A stretch of DNA of 27,706 bases, taken from positions 1 to 27,706 of the forward strand of contig CAJLVH010000008.1 of the NCBI GenBank assembly GCA_905210055.1. The letters are read 5' to 3'. This stretch comes from an uncultured Enorma sp. GTDB lineage: Bacteria > Actinomycetota > Coriobacteriia > Coriobacteriales > Coriobacteriaceae. The notes beneath the pieces are model-generated. The model ran no database searches. It was given only the letters and a program-made list of their open reading frames with translations, and was not told the origin of the DNA. Below, piece by piece: positions 1-7,850 of the stretch. The translations under genes and the position numbers were made by a program. Numbering within the stretch: position 1 is the stretch's first letter; each line of letters starts with the position of its first letter.

Positions 1-662
1 GGGCCATCCACTACGACACCGACACCTACACCGTGACGGCCGACGTCAAGGACAACGGCCAGGGCGGCCTTGAGGTGACGTGGAGCATCAACGGCACCCA
101 GGACAAGACCGTGGCCTTCGAGAACACCTACGAGGCGACACCCGCAAGCATGAGCTTCGGTGCGTCGAAGGTGCTCACCGGCCGCGACCTTGAGGACGGC
201 GAGTTCAGCTTCCAGGTGACGGACGAGACCGGCGAGGCGATTTACGCGAACGGCACGAACGACGCGGCGGGTACGGTGAACTTCGACCCGATCACCTTCA
301 ACCAGGCAGGCACGTATCACCTGTGGATCTCTGAGGTGCTGCCGGAGGACGACGACGCCGAGACCGAGGGCATCCAGAGCGAGAACGTCACGTACGACGA
401 GACGCGCTACGAGCTCGTGGTGACGGTTAAGGATAACGGCACGGGCAGCCTCGTGGTGACGGATGTCACGGCTGCCGATGGCAGCGAGCCCGTGCCGGTG
501 TTCGAGAACGTCTACACCGAGCCCGTGGAACCGGTGCTGCCGGGCGGCGACTCGCTTGAGCAGACGGGCGACACCATGCCGCTCGCGATGGGCACCGTGG
601 CGGTGGCCGGCGTGGCGCTCGTTGCCGGCGGGCTCGTGGTGCGCAGGAAGCACGGCGAGTAG
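1..662 (+). CDS. Pilin-like sortase-anchored surface protein, 3' part (Spy0128/FctA-type isopeptide domains)
   Basis: The reading frame is open from base 3, so the gene starts before the window and only about 219 C-terminal residues are visible. They hold the end of one beta-sandwich domain (…TYTVTADVKDNG…FENTYE) and one complete domain that starts near SFGASKVLTGRDL and ends at FENVYT. The Lys early in the domain, the Glu in WISEV and the Asn in FENVY sit where the Lys-Asn isopeptide bond and its catalytic Glu are found in streptococcal pilin-linkage domains; this is family knowledge. The tail has LEQTGD, a hydrophobic segment and RRKHGE, which is a cell-wall sorting signal with a non-canonical LxxTG motif. 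The protein is probably a pilus or adhesin subunit displayed on the wall. A regulator gene begins one base after its stop codon, and a class B sortase lies about 6 kb downstream. Confidence 0.85.
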   Translation, partial: AIHYDTDTYTVTADVKDNGQGGLEVTWSINGTQDKTVAFENTYEATPASMSFGASKVLTGRDLEDGEFSFQVTDETGEAIYANGTNDAAGTVNFDPITFNQAGTYHLWISEVLPEDDDAETEGIQSENVTYDETRYELVVTVKDNGTGSLVVTDVTAADGSEPVPVFENVYTEPVEPVLPGGDSLEQTGDTMPLAMGTVAVAGVALVAGGLVVRRKHGE

Positions 663-663
663 C

Positions 664-996
664 ATGGCGGCGACGGGCTCATCCCTTGCGGGCGTGATGA
701 CGCGCATTAACGGCCGGCACGCCTTCGTGTACGAGCGGATCTTGCTGCTCGTGGTGCGCGAGACCGAGCTTCGCGATTCGGTCACGTTCGCCAAGCAGGA
801 TCTGGCCAAGCGCATGGGCGTGTGCGTGAGGTCGGTCGATCGCGCGGTGACGAAGCTTCGTCGTGAGGGGCTCGTCACCACCGAGCCGGTCTTCGGGCAG
901 AGCGGGGCTCAGTTGGGCAACGTGTACCGCGCGACGCCCGAGGGTATCGAGCTCGCGCGAACCTTCCGGCGCGATAAGCCGCGCGCGAAGAAGTAG
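664..996 (+). CDS. Small winged-helix DNA-binding protein
   Basis: This is a 110-residue protein. Residues about 34-80 read as a winged helix-turn-helix: AKQDLAKRMGVCVRSVDRAV is a recognition-helix pattern and TKLRREGLV is followed by a short wing. The C-terminus is very basic (RRDKPRAKK). ATG 664 is chosen because it lies one base after the pilin stop codon and has AGGAAG about a dozen bases upstream inside the pilin gene, which suggests translational coupling. GTG 694 or ATG 697 are possible shorter starts without a visible ribosome site. The location right behind a surface-protein gene suggests control of that locus, but this is inference. No ligand-binding domain is present. A hairpin terminator follows at 1044-1084. 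Confidence 0.7.
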   Translation: MAATGSSLAGVMTRINGRHAFVYERILLLVVRETELRDSVTFAKQDLAKRMGVCVRSVDRAVTKLRREGLVTTEPVFGQSGAQLGNVYRATPEGIELARTFRRDKPRAKK

Positions 997-1043
997 CCGG
1001 CGCGGGCTGGGCGGGAGCCTGGCGGAGCAGAACCGCATGATAG

Positions 1044-1084
1044 CGGGGCGACGTGGGGAGAGGTCCCCGTGCCGCCCCGTTTTT
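1044..1084 (+). terminator. Rho-independent terminator
   Basis: The 7-bp stem CGGGGCG (1044-1050) / CGCCCCG (1073-1079) is extended inside by a GGGGA/TCCCC helix and followed by TTTTT. It lies about 50 bases after the winged-helix gene and would end the pilin-regulator transcript. Confidence 0.75.
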
Positions 1085-1086
1085 GT

Positions 1087-1120
1087 GTGTGACACCGGTG
1101 CCAGGGGAAACTGTCACGCT
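1087..1120 (+). repeat. Dispersed inverted-repeat element, family A, copy 1
   Basis: Arms GTGTGACA and TGTCACGC flank a 17-base core (CCGGTGCCAGGGGAAAC). The core recurs in copy 2 (1133-1166, one base different) and copy 3 (4536-4570, identical). It is the first of a head-to-tail pair with a 46-bp step. The right arm of this copy is also complementary to the left arm of copy 2, so the pair could fold as two hairpins or one larger cruciform. Confidence 0.8.
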
Positions 1121-1132
1121 GGCCGCGCGGCG

Positions 1133-1166
1133 GCGTGACAACGGTGCCAGGGGAAACTGTCACACT
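1133..1166 (+). repeat. Dispersed inverted-repeat element, family A, copy 2
   Basis: Arms GCGTGACA and TGTCACAC flank the same core as copy 1 with one change (ACGGTGCCAGGGGAAAC). The pair fills the space between the terminator and the promoter region of the next surface-protein gene. Confidence 0.8.
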
Positions 1167-1210
1167 TCCGATGTCAGGGCGGGGTGAGGCGAGGGACTTG
1201 GCCGCGAATC

Positions 1211-1241
1211 ATGTTACATAACCCCTGGGGTAACGTTACAT
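1211..1241. promoter_or_regulatory. Candidate palindromic operator upstream of the FIVAR surface-protein gene
   Basis: This is an imperfect 31-bp palindrome with a single central T. The left half is ATGTTACATAACCCC and the right half is GGGGTAACGTTACAT; 12 of 15 positions pair. It ends about 25 bp before a possible -35 box at 1266. The size and position fit a regulator-binding site, but the cognate protein is unknown; the winged-helix protein at 664-996 is one candidate by proximity only. Confidence 0.4.
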
Positions 1242-1265
1242 AGACGGACGTTCCGCGCAGGCGGC

Positions 1266-1294
1266 TTGTCTTGTGGCCGGGGGTCAGATATCAT
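1266..1294 (+). promoter_or_regulatory. Possible promoter for the FIVAR surface-protein gene
   Basis: TTGTCT (1266-1271) and TATCAT (1289-1294) are separated by 17 bases, close to a vegetative sigma consensus. The predicted leader to the ATG at 1377 is about 75 bases. Confidence 0.45.
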
Positions 1295-1376
1295 GGCTTG
1301 GAAAATGAGCTGCGCTCCCGGCGTGCTCCCATCGTGTGAGCTGTAGTTACACCGCCGCAAGACGCGAAAGGTCACC

Positions 1377-2897
1377 ATGCAGATTTCCCGCCTTCCCCGC
1401 TTCATCCGTTACGCCTCTGCGCTCGCTCTTGCCGTGCTTGCGCTGTTTGCCGCCATGCGCCCCGCCGCTGCGGCGCCGGCGCACAAGACCGAGGGCGAAT
1501 TGTCTTACAGCAGCCATTCCGGGCTAACGAATTCTGCCGATGGCTCCACGGGGACGGCGTCCACCGGCTTTCAGGTGCTCCTTCCAGACGGGACGACGCG
1601 GGATGTGAACACGTTTGGAGAAGCTATAGCCATTGCGGGCGAGCACCGCGGGTCTACGATCACCCTGTTCGAGCCGGTGACCCTTAGCTATACCGTGACC
1701 GTGCCGGATGGCACGACGATCAACCTTAATTCGCAGTTCACTGCAATTAGAGGTAACTTCGAGCCTCCGCTCCGCGTAGAGAGCGGATCGACGGTCGCCA
1801 TCGTGAATACGGACGCTACGCAGGTGGCGCAGATTCAGAATCCTGCGGGCGTTTACGCGATCAAAAACGAGGGAACGCTCCTGCTTGGCTCGTTTGTAGA
1901 GGCGAAAGTTGGAAGCGGCAGGATCGCCCATGCCGTTGGTGGCAACCATCCCCAGGCCGCGCCCGGTGCCTTCATAGCGGATGAGCCGGGTAGCACCTCG
2001 GTGTCTGCGGTTCAGGTTGTCCAACCCGAGGACCAGACGGCGGCGTATACAGGTTCCGAAGGCGAGACCGTTGCCGACCTGCGCGCTTACGTCGGCACGG
2101 CCGACAGCGGGGTGACGGTGCCTGTCTTCCAAGTTCGGGACAAGCCGACGGAAGATCCCACCGCGCCGTCTGGTGCTCCCGACAACGAATGGGTGCTCGC
2201 GACCGGCCCAGGGGGCGCGGAGGTTTCCGATACCGATGAGCTCATCACGGGCGACTACACGTTCACCTTGCGGCCACAGGGCACGACCGGCGACTACTAC
2301 GGCTACGAGGTCACCCTCACGGTGTCGGTGACGGTGCGGCAGGCGGTCGACGAGCTGCGCGAGACCTACCGCCAGAAGCTCGCCAACGCGCTCGCGGCCT
2401 ATACCGAGGCGGACTACCTCACCGACGATTGGGCGGAGATCGAGGCCGCCTACCAGCAGGCACTCGATGCCATCAATGCGGCAACCGAAGAGACCGCCAT
2501 GCAAGAGGCCGTCGCCGGGTTCCAGACGGCAGCCAACCTCGTGCCCACCGCCGCTGAGCGCCTGGCAGTAGAGCAACAGCGGCTTCTCGCCGAGCTCGAC
2601 CAGGCGTACGCCGCCTACGACAAGGCCGACTACACCGCCGAGGGCTGGGCAGAGATCACGGCAGCCTACGAGCAAGGTCGCCAGGGCATCGCCTCCGCGA
2701 CGAGCATCGCCGATGCGCAGGTGGCGCAGCAGGCCGCGGTGTCCGCCATGGCGGCGGTCGCCCAGAAGCCTGCCGACCCCGGAACCAAGCCCGACACGAT
2801 CCCCGCGACGGGAGACCCTGCCGCCATCGCTGCGCTCATGGGGCTCGGCGGCAGCGCCATGCTGGCTGTTGGTGTTGTCGCGCGGAAACGGGGATAA
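1377..2897 (+). CDS. Sortase-anchored surface protein with FIVAR-like helical repeats
   Basis: This is a 506-residue exported wall protein. An N-terminal signal peptide (basic MQISRLPRFIR, then a hydrophobic stretch ending in AAAA near residue 33) is followed by a beta-rich region (about 60-210), a second beta-rich segment (about 215-320) and two helical repeats of the FIVAR type at about 325-465. The repeats share AAYTEADYLTDDWAEIEAAY versus AAYDKADYTAEGWAEITAAY. The tail is IPATGD (475-480), a hydrophobic span and ARKRG, a class sorting signal. FIVAR modules are common in Gram-positive adhesins and glycan-active proteins. No catalytic domain is recognised, so adhesion or a structural role is inferred. 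ATG 1377 has GAAAGG just upstream. Confidence 0.85.
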   Translation: MQISRLPRFIRYASALALAVLALFAAMRPAAAAPAHKTEGELSYSSHSGLTNSADGSTGTASTGFQVLLPDGTTRDVNTFGEAIAIAGEHRGSTITLFEPVTLSYTVTVPDGTTINLNSQFTAIRGNFEPPLRVESGSTVAIVNTDATQVAQIQNPAGVYAIKNEGTLLLGSFVEAKVGSGRIAHAVGGNHPQAAPGAFIADEPGSTSVSAVQVVQPEDQTAAYTGSEGETVADLRAYVGTADSGVTVPVFQVRDKPTEDPTAPSGAPDNEWVLATGPGGAEVSDTDELITGDYTFTLRPQGTTGDYYGYEVTLTVSVTVRQAVDELRETYRQKLANALAAYTEADYLTDDWAEIEAAYQQALDAINAATEETAMQEAVAGFQTAANLVPTAAERLAVEQQRLLAELDQAYAAYDKADYTAEGWAEITAAYEQGRQGIASATSIADAQVAQQAAVSAMAAVAQKPADPGTKPDTIPATGDPAAIAALMGLGGSAMLAVGVVARKRG

Positions 2898-3217
2898 CGC
2901 GCCGCGATAGGAACGCGGCACAACAGATTGCCTAGAGCGGGTCGTCCGGAAGGGCGGCCCGCCTCGTAGACCTGCGACATAGCTCACGTGTACGACATCG
3001 GCGTGCGGGCGCACTGCTGCCCCCGCCGTTTCCTTGCGAACTTTGGGCGTGCCGCTTTGGGGACGGCGTTTTCGTGATGGTTCCGGCGCGAAACCCACCG
3101 TCTTTCAATTAGTATCTGACGAGAGGTTGAAGCGAGACAGTATTTGAGCGCTCACGGCGCATGCAGGGCGAATATGCAGCATGCTTGCTCGGCGCCATCG
3201 TCGAGAAAGGACGCCTT

Positions 3218-4537
3218 TTGGAATCCTATGTGAACAACATCCGCGTCGCGGTGCTGCTTTTTCCGCTGTTTTCCGCTCTGCTCTCGCTGCCCTATGCCAT
3301 CTACCAATACCGGCGCTACGGCAGCATCTCCGCATGGAAGACGTTCCTCGTCGCATCCTTCATCTTTTATTTGATGTGCGCGTATTTCATGGTCATCCTG
3401 CCGCTGCCGGCAGACCGCACCATCTACGTGCCCGGCGCGCAGCATCCGCAGCTCGTGCCGTTCCATTTCCTGGGGCAGCTCGAATCGAGCGGTATCGAGA
3501 ACATCGCCTCCGTCTCGGGGCTCCTGGCGTTTCTGCGCCTACCCGCCGTCTATACGGTGTACTTCAACGTGCTTCTCACGGTGCCGTTCGGCGTGTATCT
3601 GCGCTATCTCTTCCATCGGCCGTGGTGGCAGGCGCTCCTGCTGGGTTTCGGTCTCACGCTCTTCTTCGAGCTCTCGCAGTTCACGGGGCTTTTCGGAATC
3701 TACGAGCATCCATATCGCCTTTTCGACGTGGACGATCTCATCACGAACACCGCCGGCGCCATGCTGGGCTTTTGGCTCTCCTTCCCGCTCTGTCGGTTCC
3801 TGCCGGATCTGCGCGATGTAGACGAGCGCTCCATCGTGCGCGGCTCCGAGCACACCTCCTTCACGCGCCGCCTGCTCGCGTTCGTGATCGATGTCATCGC
3901 GTGCCGGCTCGTCTCCTTGGCGTGGCAGGGAATTGTCATGAGGGGCATCGCCGGCAAGTACGAGGGGCTCATCGCGGCGCTCGTGGCGACGGGTGTGGTG
4001 TTCATGATCGTGCCGTGCATCACGCGCGGGCAGACGATCGGGCACATGGTGCTACGCCTGCGCGTGGTACGGCCGGATGGCTCGAGTGCTTCGAGCTGGG
4101 CGTACATCGCGCGCTACGGCCTGCTCTTCTGGGTGTTCCTACTGCTCCCTACTTGGGTGGGAGCGCTCTTCCCGTCGAGTGGCGTGGCGCTTTCCGGCCG
4201 TGCGGATGAGTTCTTGCTGGGGCCGGGCACCGTCGAGGCGATCCTTTCGAGCGTGTACGTCGTATGGCTGCTCTCGGTGGGGTTGCGCGCGTTGCTTTCC
4301 GCCTTCAAACGGCCGTTCGTGATGCTGAACGGCGTCATGACGAACACCCGCGTGATGTCCGAGGCGCAGATCGAGCGCCTGCGTGCCGAGCGCAACGCCC
4401 AGAGCCTCGAGGACGAGCTCGCGCAGAACGATCTTGGCGCGAACAGCCTGGAAGATGCTTTCGACACGTCGTTCGATAGCGTGTATTCCGACGAGCTCGA
4501 TGCCGATATCGATGAAGCGCGCGCAAACGACGAGTAG
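3218..4537 (+). CDS. VanZ-like / RDD family membrane protein
   Basis: This is a multi-pass membrane protein of about 439 residues. The N-terminal half (about residues 10-195) has several hydrophobic helices with the VanZ-type features LVPFHFLG, a short helix pair and the polar stretch FDVDDLITNTAGAMLG. Family knowledge: VanZ proteins are linked to low-level teicoplanin resistance, though most members have unknown roles. The second half (about 210-370) is an RDD-type domain with three hydrophobic segments, beginning TSFTRRLLAFVIDVIA. The last 50 residues are charged and acidic. TTG 3218 is chosen because GAAAGGA ends six bases upstream. ATG 3161 would add 19 residues but has no ribosome site, and GTG 3230 is too far from one. 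The stop codon overlaps the left arm of a dispersed repeat. Confidence 0.8.
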   Translation: MESYVNNIRVAVLLFPLFSALLSLPYAIYQYRRYGSISAWKTFLVASFIFYLMCAYFMVILPLPADRTIYVPGAQHPQLVPFHFLGQLESSGIENIASVSGLLAFLRLPAVYTVYFNVLLTVPFGVYLRYLFHRPWWQALLLGFGLTLFFELSQFTGLFGIYEHPYRLFDVDDLITNTAGAMLGFWLSFPLCRFLPDLRDVDERSIVRGSEHTSFTRRLLAFVIDVIACRLVSLAWQGIVMRGIAGKYEGLIAALVATGVVFMIVPCITRGQTIGHMVLRLRVVRPDGSSASSWAYIARYGLLFWVFLLLPTWVGALFPSSGVALSGRADEFLLGPGTVEAILSSVYVVWLLSVGLRALLSAFKRPFVMLNGVMTNTRVMSEAQIERLRAERNAQSLEDELAQNDLGANSLEDAFDTSFDSVYSDELDADIDEARANDE

Positions 4538-4570
4538 TGTGACACCGGTGCCAGGGGAAACTGTCACACT
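4536..4570 (+). repeat. Dispersed inverted-repeat element, family A, copy 3
   Basis: Perfect 9-bp arms AGTGTGACA (4536-4544) and TGTCACACT (4562-4570) flank a core identical to copy 1. The first two bases of the element are the last two bases of the TAG stop codon of the VanZ/RDD gene. There is no U-run after it, so it is not a standard terminator. Confidence 0.85.
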
Positions 4571-4755
4571 GACTGCACTGCGGTGTTAACAAGACGACAA
4601 GCTCGCTTCATTTGCGCGGTGAGGTGCGTGCTCCTGGGGCATAATAGGCAAGTTCCGAGCAGCGGCTTGCGATCTTTGCCGCGCGGTGTTGCGCCCACTA
4701 CGCCCCACCTGCTCGCCGGACAGCCACATTCGCCTGCGTTGATGTTAGGAGCGGT

Positions 4756-6435
4756 ATGTTCGACCACGCCTGCTGTTCAATCGATGATCCCGCCTTCGAG
4801 TGCTCCGATGCCGACTCCCTCCACGAGGAGTGCGGGGTCTTCGGCGTATGGGCTCCGGGGCGCGATGTCGCGCGGCTCACGTATTTCGGCCTGAAGGCGT
4901 TGCAGCACCGCGGCCAGGAATCTGCCGGCATCGCCGTGGGCGACGGCGGCACGGTTATGGTGCGCAAGGACCTCGGCCTCATCGACCAGGTGTTCAGCGA
5001 CGCAGATCTCTCGTCGCTCACCGGTCAGCTCGCAGTTGGCCACGTGCGCTACGGCACGGCGGGTGCCAAGAGCTGGGAGGCCGCGCAGCCGCATCTTTCG
5101 GCCATCAACGAGGTGATCATCGCGCTTGCGCACAACGGCACGCTCGTGAACACCGACGATCTGCGCCGCCAGCTCATCGACCTGGGCGTGTCGTTCCTCT
5201 CGAATTCCGATTCCGAGGTGGCGACGAAGCTCATTGGGTATTTCACCCAGCGCACGCGCCATCTGCGCGAGGGCATCCGCAAGACCATGGAGCTCGTGCG
5301 CGGCGGATACGCGATGACGCTCATCAACGAGCAGGCGCTCTACGCATTTCGCGACCCGCACGGCATCCGCCCGCTCGTGCTGGGAAAGCTCCCGGCACCC
5401 GATGGGTCAGATGGGGACGGGTTCGTTTCAACCCATGCAGCTGCGGGTGATGTGGCCGAAGGTGCCGCCCGCGGCTCCGCTTGCTTCGCGGCCGCCGGAT
5501 GGGGCGTGGCGTCCGAGACCTGCGCCCTCGACATCGTGGGCGCGGACTACGTGCGCGATATCCGCCCCGGCGAGATCCTGCGCATCTCCGATGCCGGCCT
5601 TGTGTCGGAGCAGGGCGTTCCCGCCGCGCCCGAGACCGCCGAGTGCATCTTCGAGCAGGTGTACTTCGCACGCCCGGATTCCTTCATGGGCGGGAAGTCT
5701 GTGTATGCCTGCCGCTACGACATGGGCAGGCAGCTTGCGCGCGAGGCGCCCGTCGAAGCGGACATGGTCATCGGCGTGCCCGACTCCGGCCTGCCGCCGG
5801 CGGAGGGCTATGCGCACGAGAGCGGCATCCCCTTCGGTGAGGGTCTCATCAAGAACCGCTACGTGGCGCGTACCTTCATCCAGCCCACGCAAGAACTGCG
5901 CGCCATGGGTGTGCGCATGAAGCTCAATCCGCTGCGCGACGCCATTGCCGGCAAGCGCCTCGTGGTGATCGACGATTCCATTGTGCGCGGCACCACCATG
6001 GTGCAGCTCGTGAGCATGCTGCGGCAGGCCGGTGCGCGCGAGGTGCACGTGCGTGTGAACAGCCCCGAGGTCGTGTGGCCGTGCTTTTACGGTATCGATA
6101 CCGACGTGCAGGCGCAGCTCATCAGTGCGAACAAATCGGTCGAAGAGATCCGCTCGTTCATCGGCGCGGATTCGCTCGCGTTCCTTTCGGTCGAAGGGCT
6201 GCTCGCGTGCGTGCCGGCGGTGGGGGAGGCACAGGGCGATGGCGGCGTGCGCGGTTACTGCACGGCCTGCTTCACCGGCGTGTATCCCGTGGCGATTCCT
6301 GCGAGCTTCGGCAGCGATAAGTTCATGGACGGGTTCGATCCGCTCAACTTTACGCAAGCTGAGCCCGTGACCGGGCACTGTGTGGTCGATAAGGAGCATG
6401 ATCGCAGTTGGGAGCAGGCGCACGAGGCTTGCTGA
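4756..6435 (+). CDS. purF: Amidophosphoribosyltransferase (glutamine PRPP amidotransferase)
   Basis: This cytosolic enzyme catalyses the first committed step of de novo purine synthesis: PRPP + glutamine gives phosphoribosylamine. The N-terminal Ntn glutaminase domain starts at Cys26 in EECGVFG after a 25-residue propeptide that is normally removed. LKALQHRGQESAGIAV and LAHNGTLVN are family motifs. The phosphoribosyltransferase domain carries the PRPP loop VVIDDSIVRGTT (403-414). Cysteines in ECIFEQVYFARPDS, VWPCFYGID and the CTAC pair (Cys502/505) match the [4Fe-4S] ligands of Bacillus-type PurF. At 559 residues it is longer than the usual 470-500. About 33 extra residues lie between LVLGKLP and WGVASETCALD and include a repeat-like hairpin (5402-5436). 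ATG 4756 has AGGAGC upstream. Confidence 0.97.
   Translation: MFDHACCSIDDPAFECSDADSLHEECGVFGVWAPGRDVARLTYFGLKALQHRGQESAGIAVGDGGTVMVRKDLGLIDQVFSDADLSSLTGQLAVGHVRYGTAGAKSWEAAQPHLSAINEVIIALAHNGTLVNTDDLRRQLIDLGVSFLSNSDSEVATKLIGYFTQRTRHLREGIRKTMELVRGGYAMTLINEQALYAFRDPHGIRPLVLGKLPAPDGSDGDGFVSTHAAAGDVAEGAARGSACFAAAGWGVASETCALDIVGADYVRDIRPGEILRISDAGLVSEQGVPAAPETAECIFEQVYFARPDSFMGGKSVYACRYDMGRQLAREAPVEADMVIGVPDSGLPPAEGYAHESGIPFGEGLIKNRYVARTFIQPTQELRAMGVRMKLNPLRDAIAGKRLVVIDDSIVRGTTMVQLVSMLRQAGAREVHVRVNSPEVVWPCFYGIDTDVQAQLISANKSVEEIRSFIGADSLAFLSVEGLLACVPAVGEAQGDGGVRGYCTACFTGVYPVAIPASFGSDKFMDGFDPLNFTQAEPVTGHCVVDKEHDRSWEQAHEAC
5402..5436 (-). repeat. Probable intergenic-type repeat inserted in frame within purF
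   Basis: Arms ATGGGT (5402-5407) and ACCCAT (5431-5436) flank the core GGGGACGGGTTC. Bases 5404-5435 align without gaps, 25 of 32 identical by hand count, to the reverse complement of the repeat unit at 22981-23012. The segment falls exactly in the extra part of the PurF glutaminase domain and keeps the frame open. Confidence 0.55.
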
Positions 6436-6530
6436 AGGTCTTGGTTTGGTAATGCTTCGCCGGCGCGATGAACACGGCCTGGGACGCATCGCCTATACTG
6501 GTGAGAGCTTCTAGGAACATAGGAGGAACC

Positions 6531-7655
6531 ATGGCCGCATATGAGGGCAAGCGATTCCGCCCGAAGCAGGACGCGACGGCGGCGGGACCGGGCGCTGCGA
6601 GGCGGGGCTCGGCTCCGCGCCATGCCGCCCCTCGCGCCGGGGCTTCCGGCGGCTCTGCGCCACGTCATGCCGCGCCGCAGCCGGCTGCCTCGGGAAACGT
6701 CGAGCCGCCGCGTACCGCGACGTCGCGTCATGCTGCGGTGCCCCCGCGGAGTTCCGCTCGGCGCGATGCCGCGTCTCCGCGCGCTGTCGGCATCTCTCCG
6801 GCGCATCCTACAAACTCCCGGTACGCCCGAAGCGGCCAGCGCGGACGTCCGAACGCCCATAAGCGCGGCCAGCGACGCGCGACTCAATCGCGCCGGAGCA
6901 GCCGCGACATTGTCTCGAAGGTGCTCATCGGGGTCGGAGCCATCTTGCTGCTCGCGGCGGCATGGATCTTCATCTCAGCACAGATCGGCTACCATAAGGC
7001 GCACGTCGCCTACGACGAGCTCTCGCAGTATGTGACGCTTGACGATTCTACGGGCGACGGCGTGCCGGTCGTCGACTGGGAGGCGCTCGCCAAGGAGAGC
7101 GAGGACATCGTTGCCTGGATCTATGTGCCGAACACAGATATCAGCTTCCCCGTGGTGCAGGGCGATACGAATGACCAGTATCTGCGCGCACTGCCGGATG
7201 GCACGTGGAACGAGAGCGGCAGCATCATGCTCGACTGCGACCAGCAGGCACCCGGCATGGTGGGGCAGCAGACGACCGTATACGGTCACCATATGAGCGA
7301 CGGCTCGATGTTCGATCCCATCGAGAACACGCTCGACCAAGCGAAATTCGACGAGATGACCACGGTGTACTACCTCACGCCCGAGACCACCTACAAGCTC
7401 TCCCCGCTTTTCACCTCGCGCGTTCCCGAAACGTATGTCGAAGCGCGACAGGAGACGTTCGGCGACCATGATGCGCTCGTAGCGTATCTCGAGGATCTGC
7501 GGACGTATGCCAAGGCGCAGGCGAGTGATGTCGACGGGCGCCTCGCTTCGACCGATCGCGTGCTCGCGCTCGTCACCTGCAGCGGCCTTGCTCCCGCAGA
7601 TCACCGCGCCGTCATGATCTGCACCGTCGTCGAGGAGATCTCCGCCGCGCAGTGA
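6531..7655 (+). CDS. Class B sortase with a long basic N-terminal tail
   Basis: This is a 374-residue membrane-anchored transpeptidase that would cleave sorting signals and attach surface proteins to peptidoglycan or to each other. Residues 1-127 are a low-complexity, Ala/Arg/Pro-rich basic cytoplasmic tail with repeated GSAPRHAAP. A single membrane segment follows (about 129-151, VLIGVGAILLLAAAWIFI). The extracellular sortase fold has the catalytic His in YGHHM (253), Cys350 in LVTCSG and Arg359 in DHRAVM, with class-B spacing. ATG 6531 is chosen because AGGAGGAA ends a few bases upstream; an upstream ATG at 6468 lacks one. It sits alone between purF and purM. Its substrates may include the LEQTG and IPATG proteins at the start of the window, which is an inference. 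Confidence 0.9.
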   Translation: MAAYEGKRFRPKQDATAAGPGAARRGSAPRHAAPRAGASGGSAPRHAAPQPAASGNVEPPRTATSRHAAVPPRSSARRDAASPRAVGISPAHPTNSRYARSGQRGRPNAHKRGQRRATQSRRSSRDIVSKVLIGVGAILLLAAAWIFISAQIGYHKAHVAYDELSQYVTLDDSTGDGVPVVDWEALAKESEDIVAWIYVPNTDISFPVVQGDTNDQYLRALPDGTWNESGSIMLDCDQQAPGMVGQQTTVYGHHMSDGSMFDPIENTLDQAKFDEMTTVYYLTPETTYKLSPLFTSRVPETYVEARQETFGDHDALVAYLEDLRTYAKAQASDVDGRLASTDRVLALVTCSGLAPADHRAVMICTVVEEISAAQ

Positions 7656-7710
7656 TATAGCCCGGCCGGCGATGCGACCCCAGCGGATGGTACGCTCCTG
7701 TCGGCGACAC

Positions 7711-7745
7711 AGCCCAGCCGATGATACGACCCGGCCGGGCTGGTG
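7711..7745 (+). terminator. Possible terminator hairpin after the sortase gene
   Basis: AGCCCAGCC (7711-7719) pairs with GGCCGGGCT (7733-7741) with one mismatch. A short T-containing stretch (GGTGTTT) follows. An alternative partner for the right arm is AGCCCGGCCGG at 7660-7670, so the region can fold in two ways. Confidence 0.45.
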
Positions 7746-7806
7746 TTTATCATTTTTGACGGTGGCGGAATAGCTTGTGCGCGCGGCTCCGGGAGCGTGG
7801 CCGGCC

Positions 7807-7815
7807 TGCTATGAT
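7807..7815 (+). promoter_or_regulatory. Extended -10 promoter element for purM
   Basis: TGCTATGAT matches an extended -10 (TGnTATAAT) with one difference and lies about 35 bases before the purM start. No good -35 box is visible at the expected distance, which is common for extended -10 promoters. It suggests purMN can be transcribed separately from purF. Confidence 0.45.
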
Positions 7816-7850
7816 GACAGCACGGTCATTCTCTTGGAAAGGACACGCGC

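Noticed and set aside
3049..3080. Another copy of the GGGGACG-type hairpin between the FIVAR and VanZ/RDD genes
   Set aside because: TTTGGGGACGG is present and is followed by CGTTTTC, but no clear self-complementary arms flank it, so the evidence is too weak to list.
1524..3098. Long open frame of over 500 codons antisense to the FIVAR surface-protein gene
   Set aside because: It is a by-product of GC-rich codon use on the other strand; the product is Arg/Gly/His-rich with no recognisable domain, no ribosome site and no independent promoter.
4612..4645. purF promoter with CATAAT at 4640-4645
   Set aside because: The -10 is acceptable but no -35-like hexamer lies at a suitable distance and it is not an extended -10.
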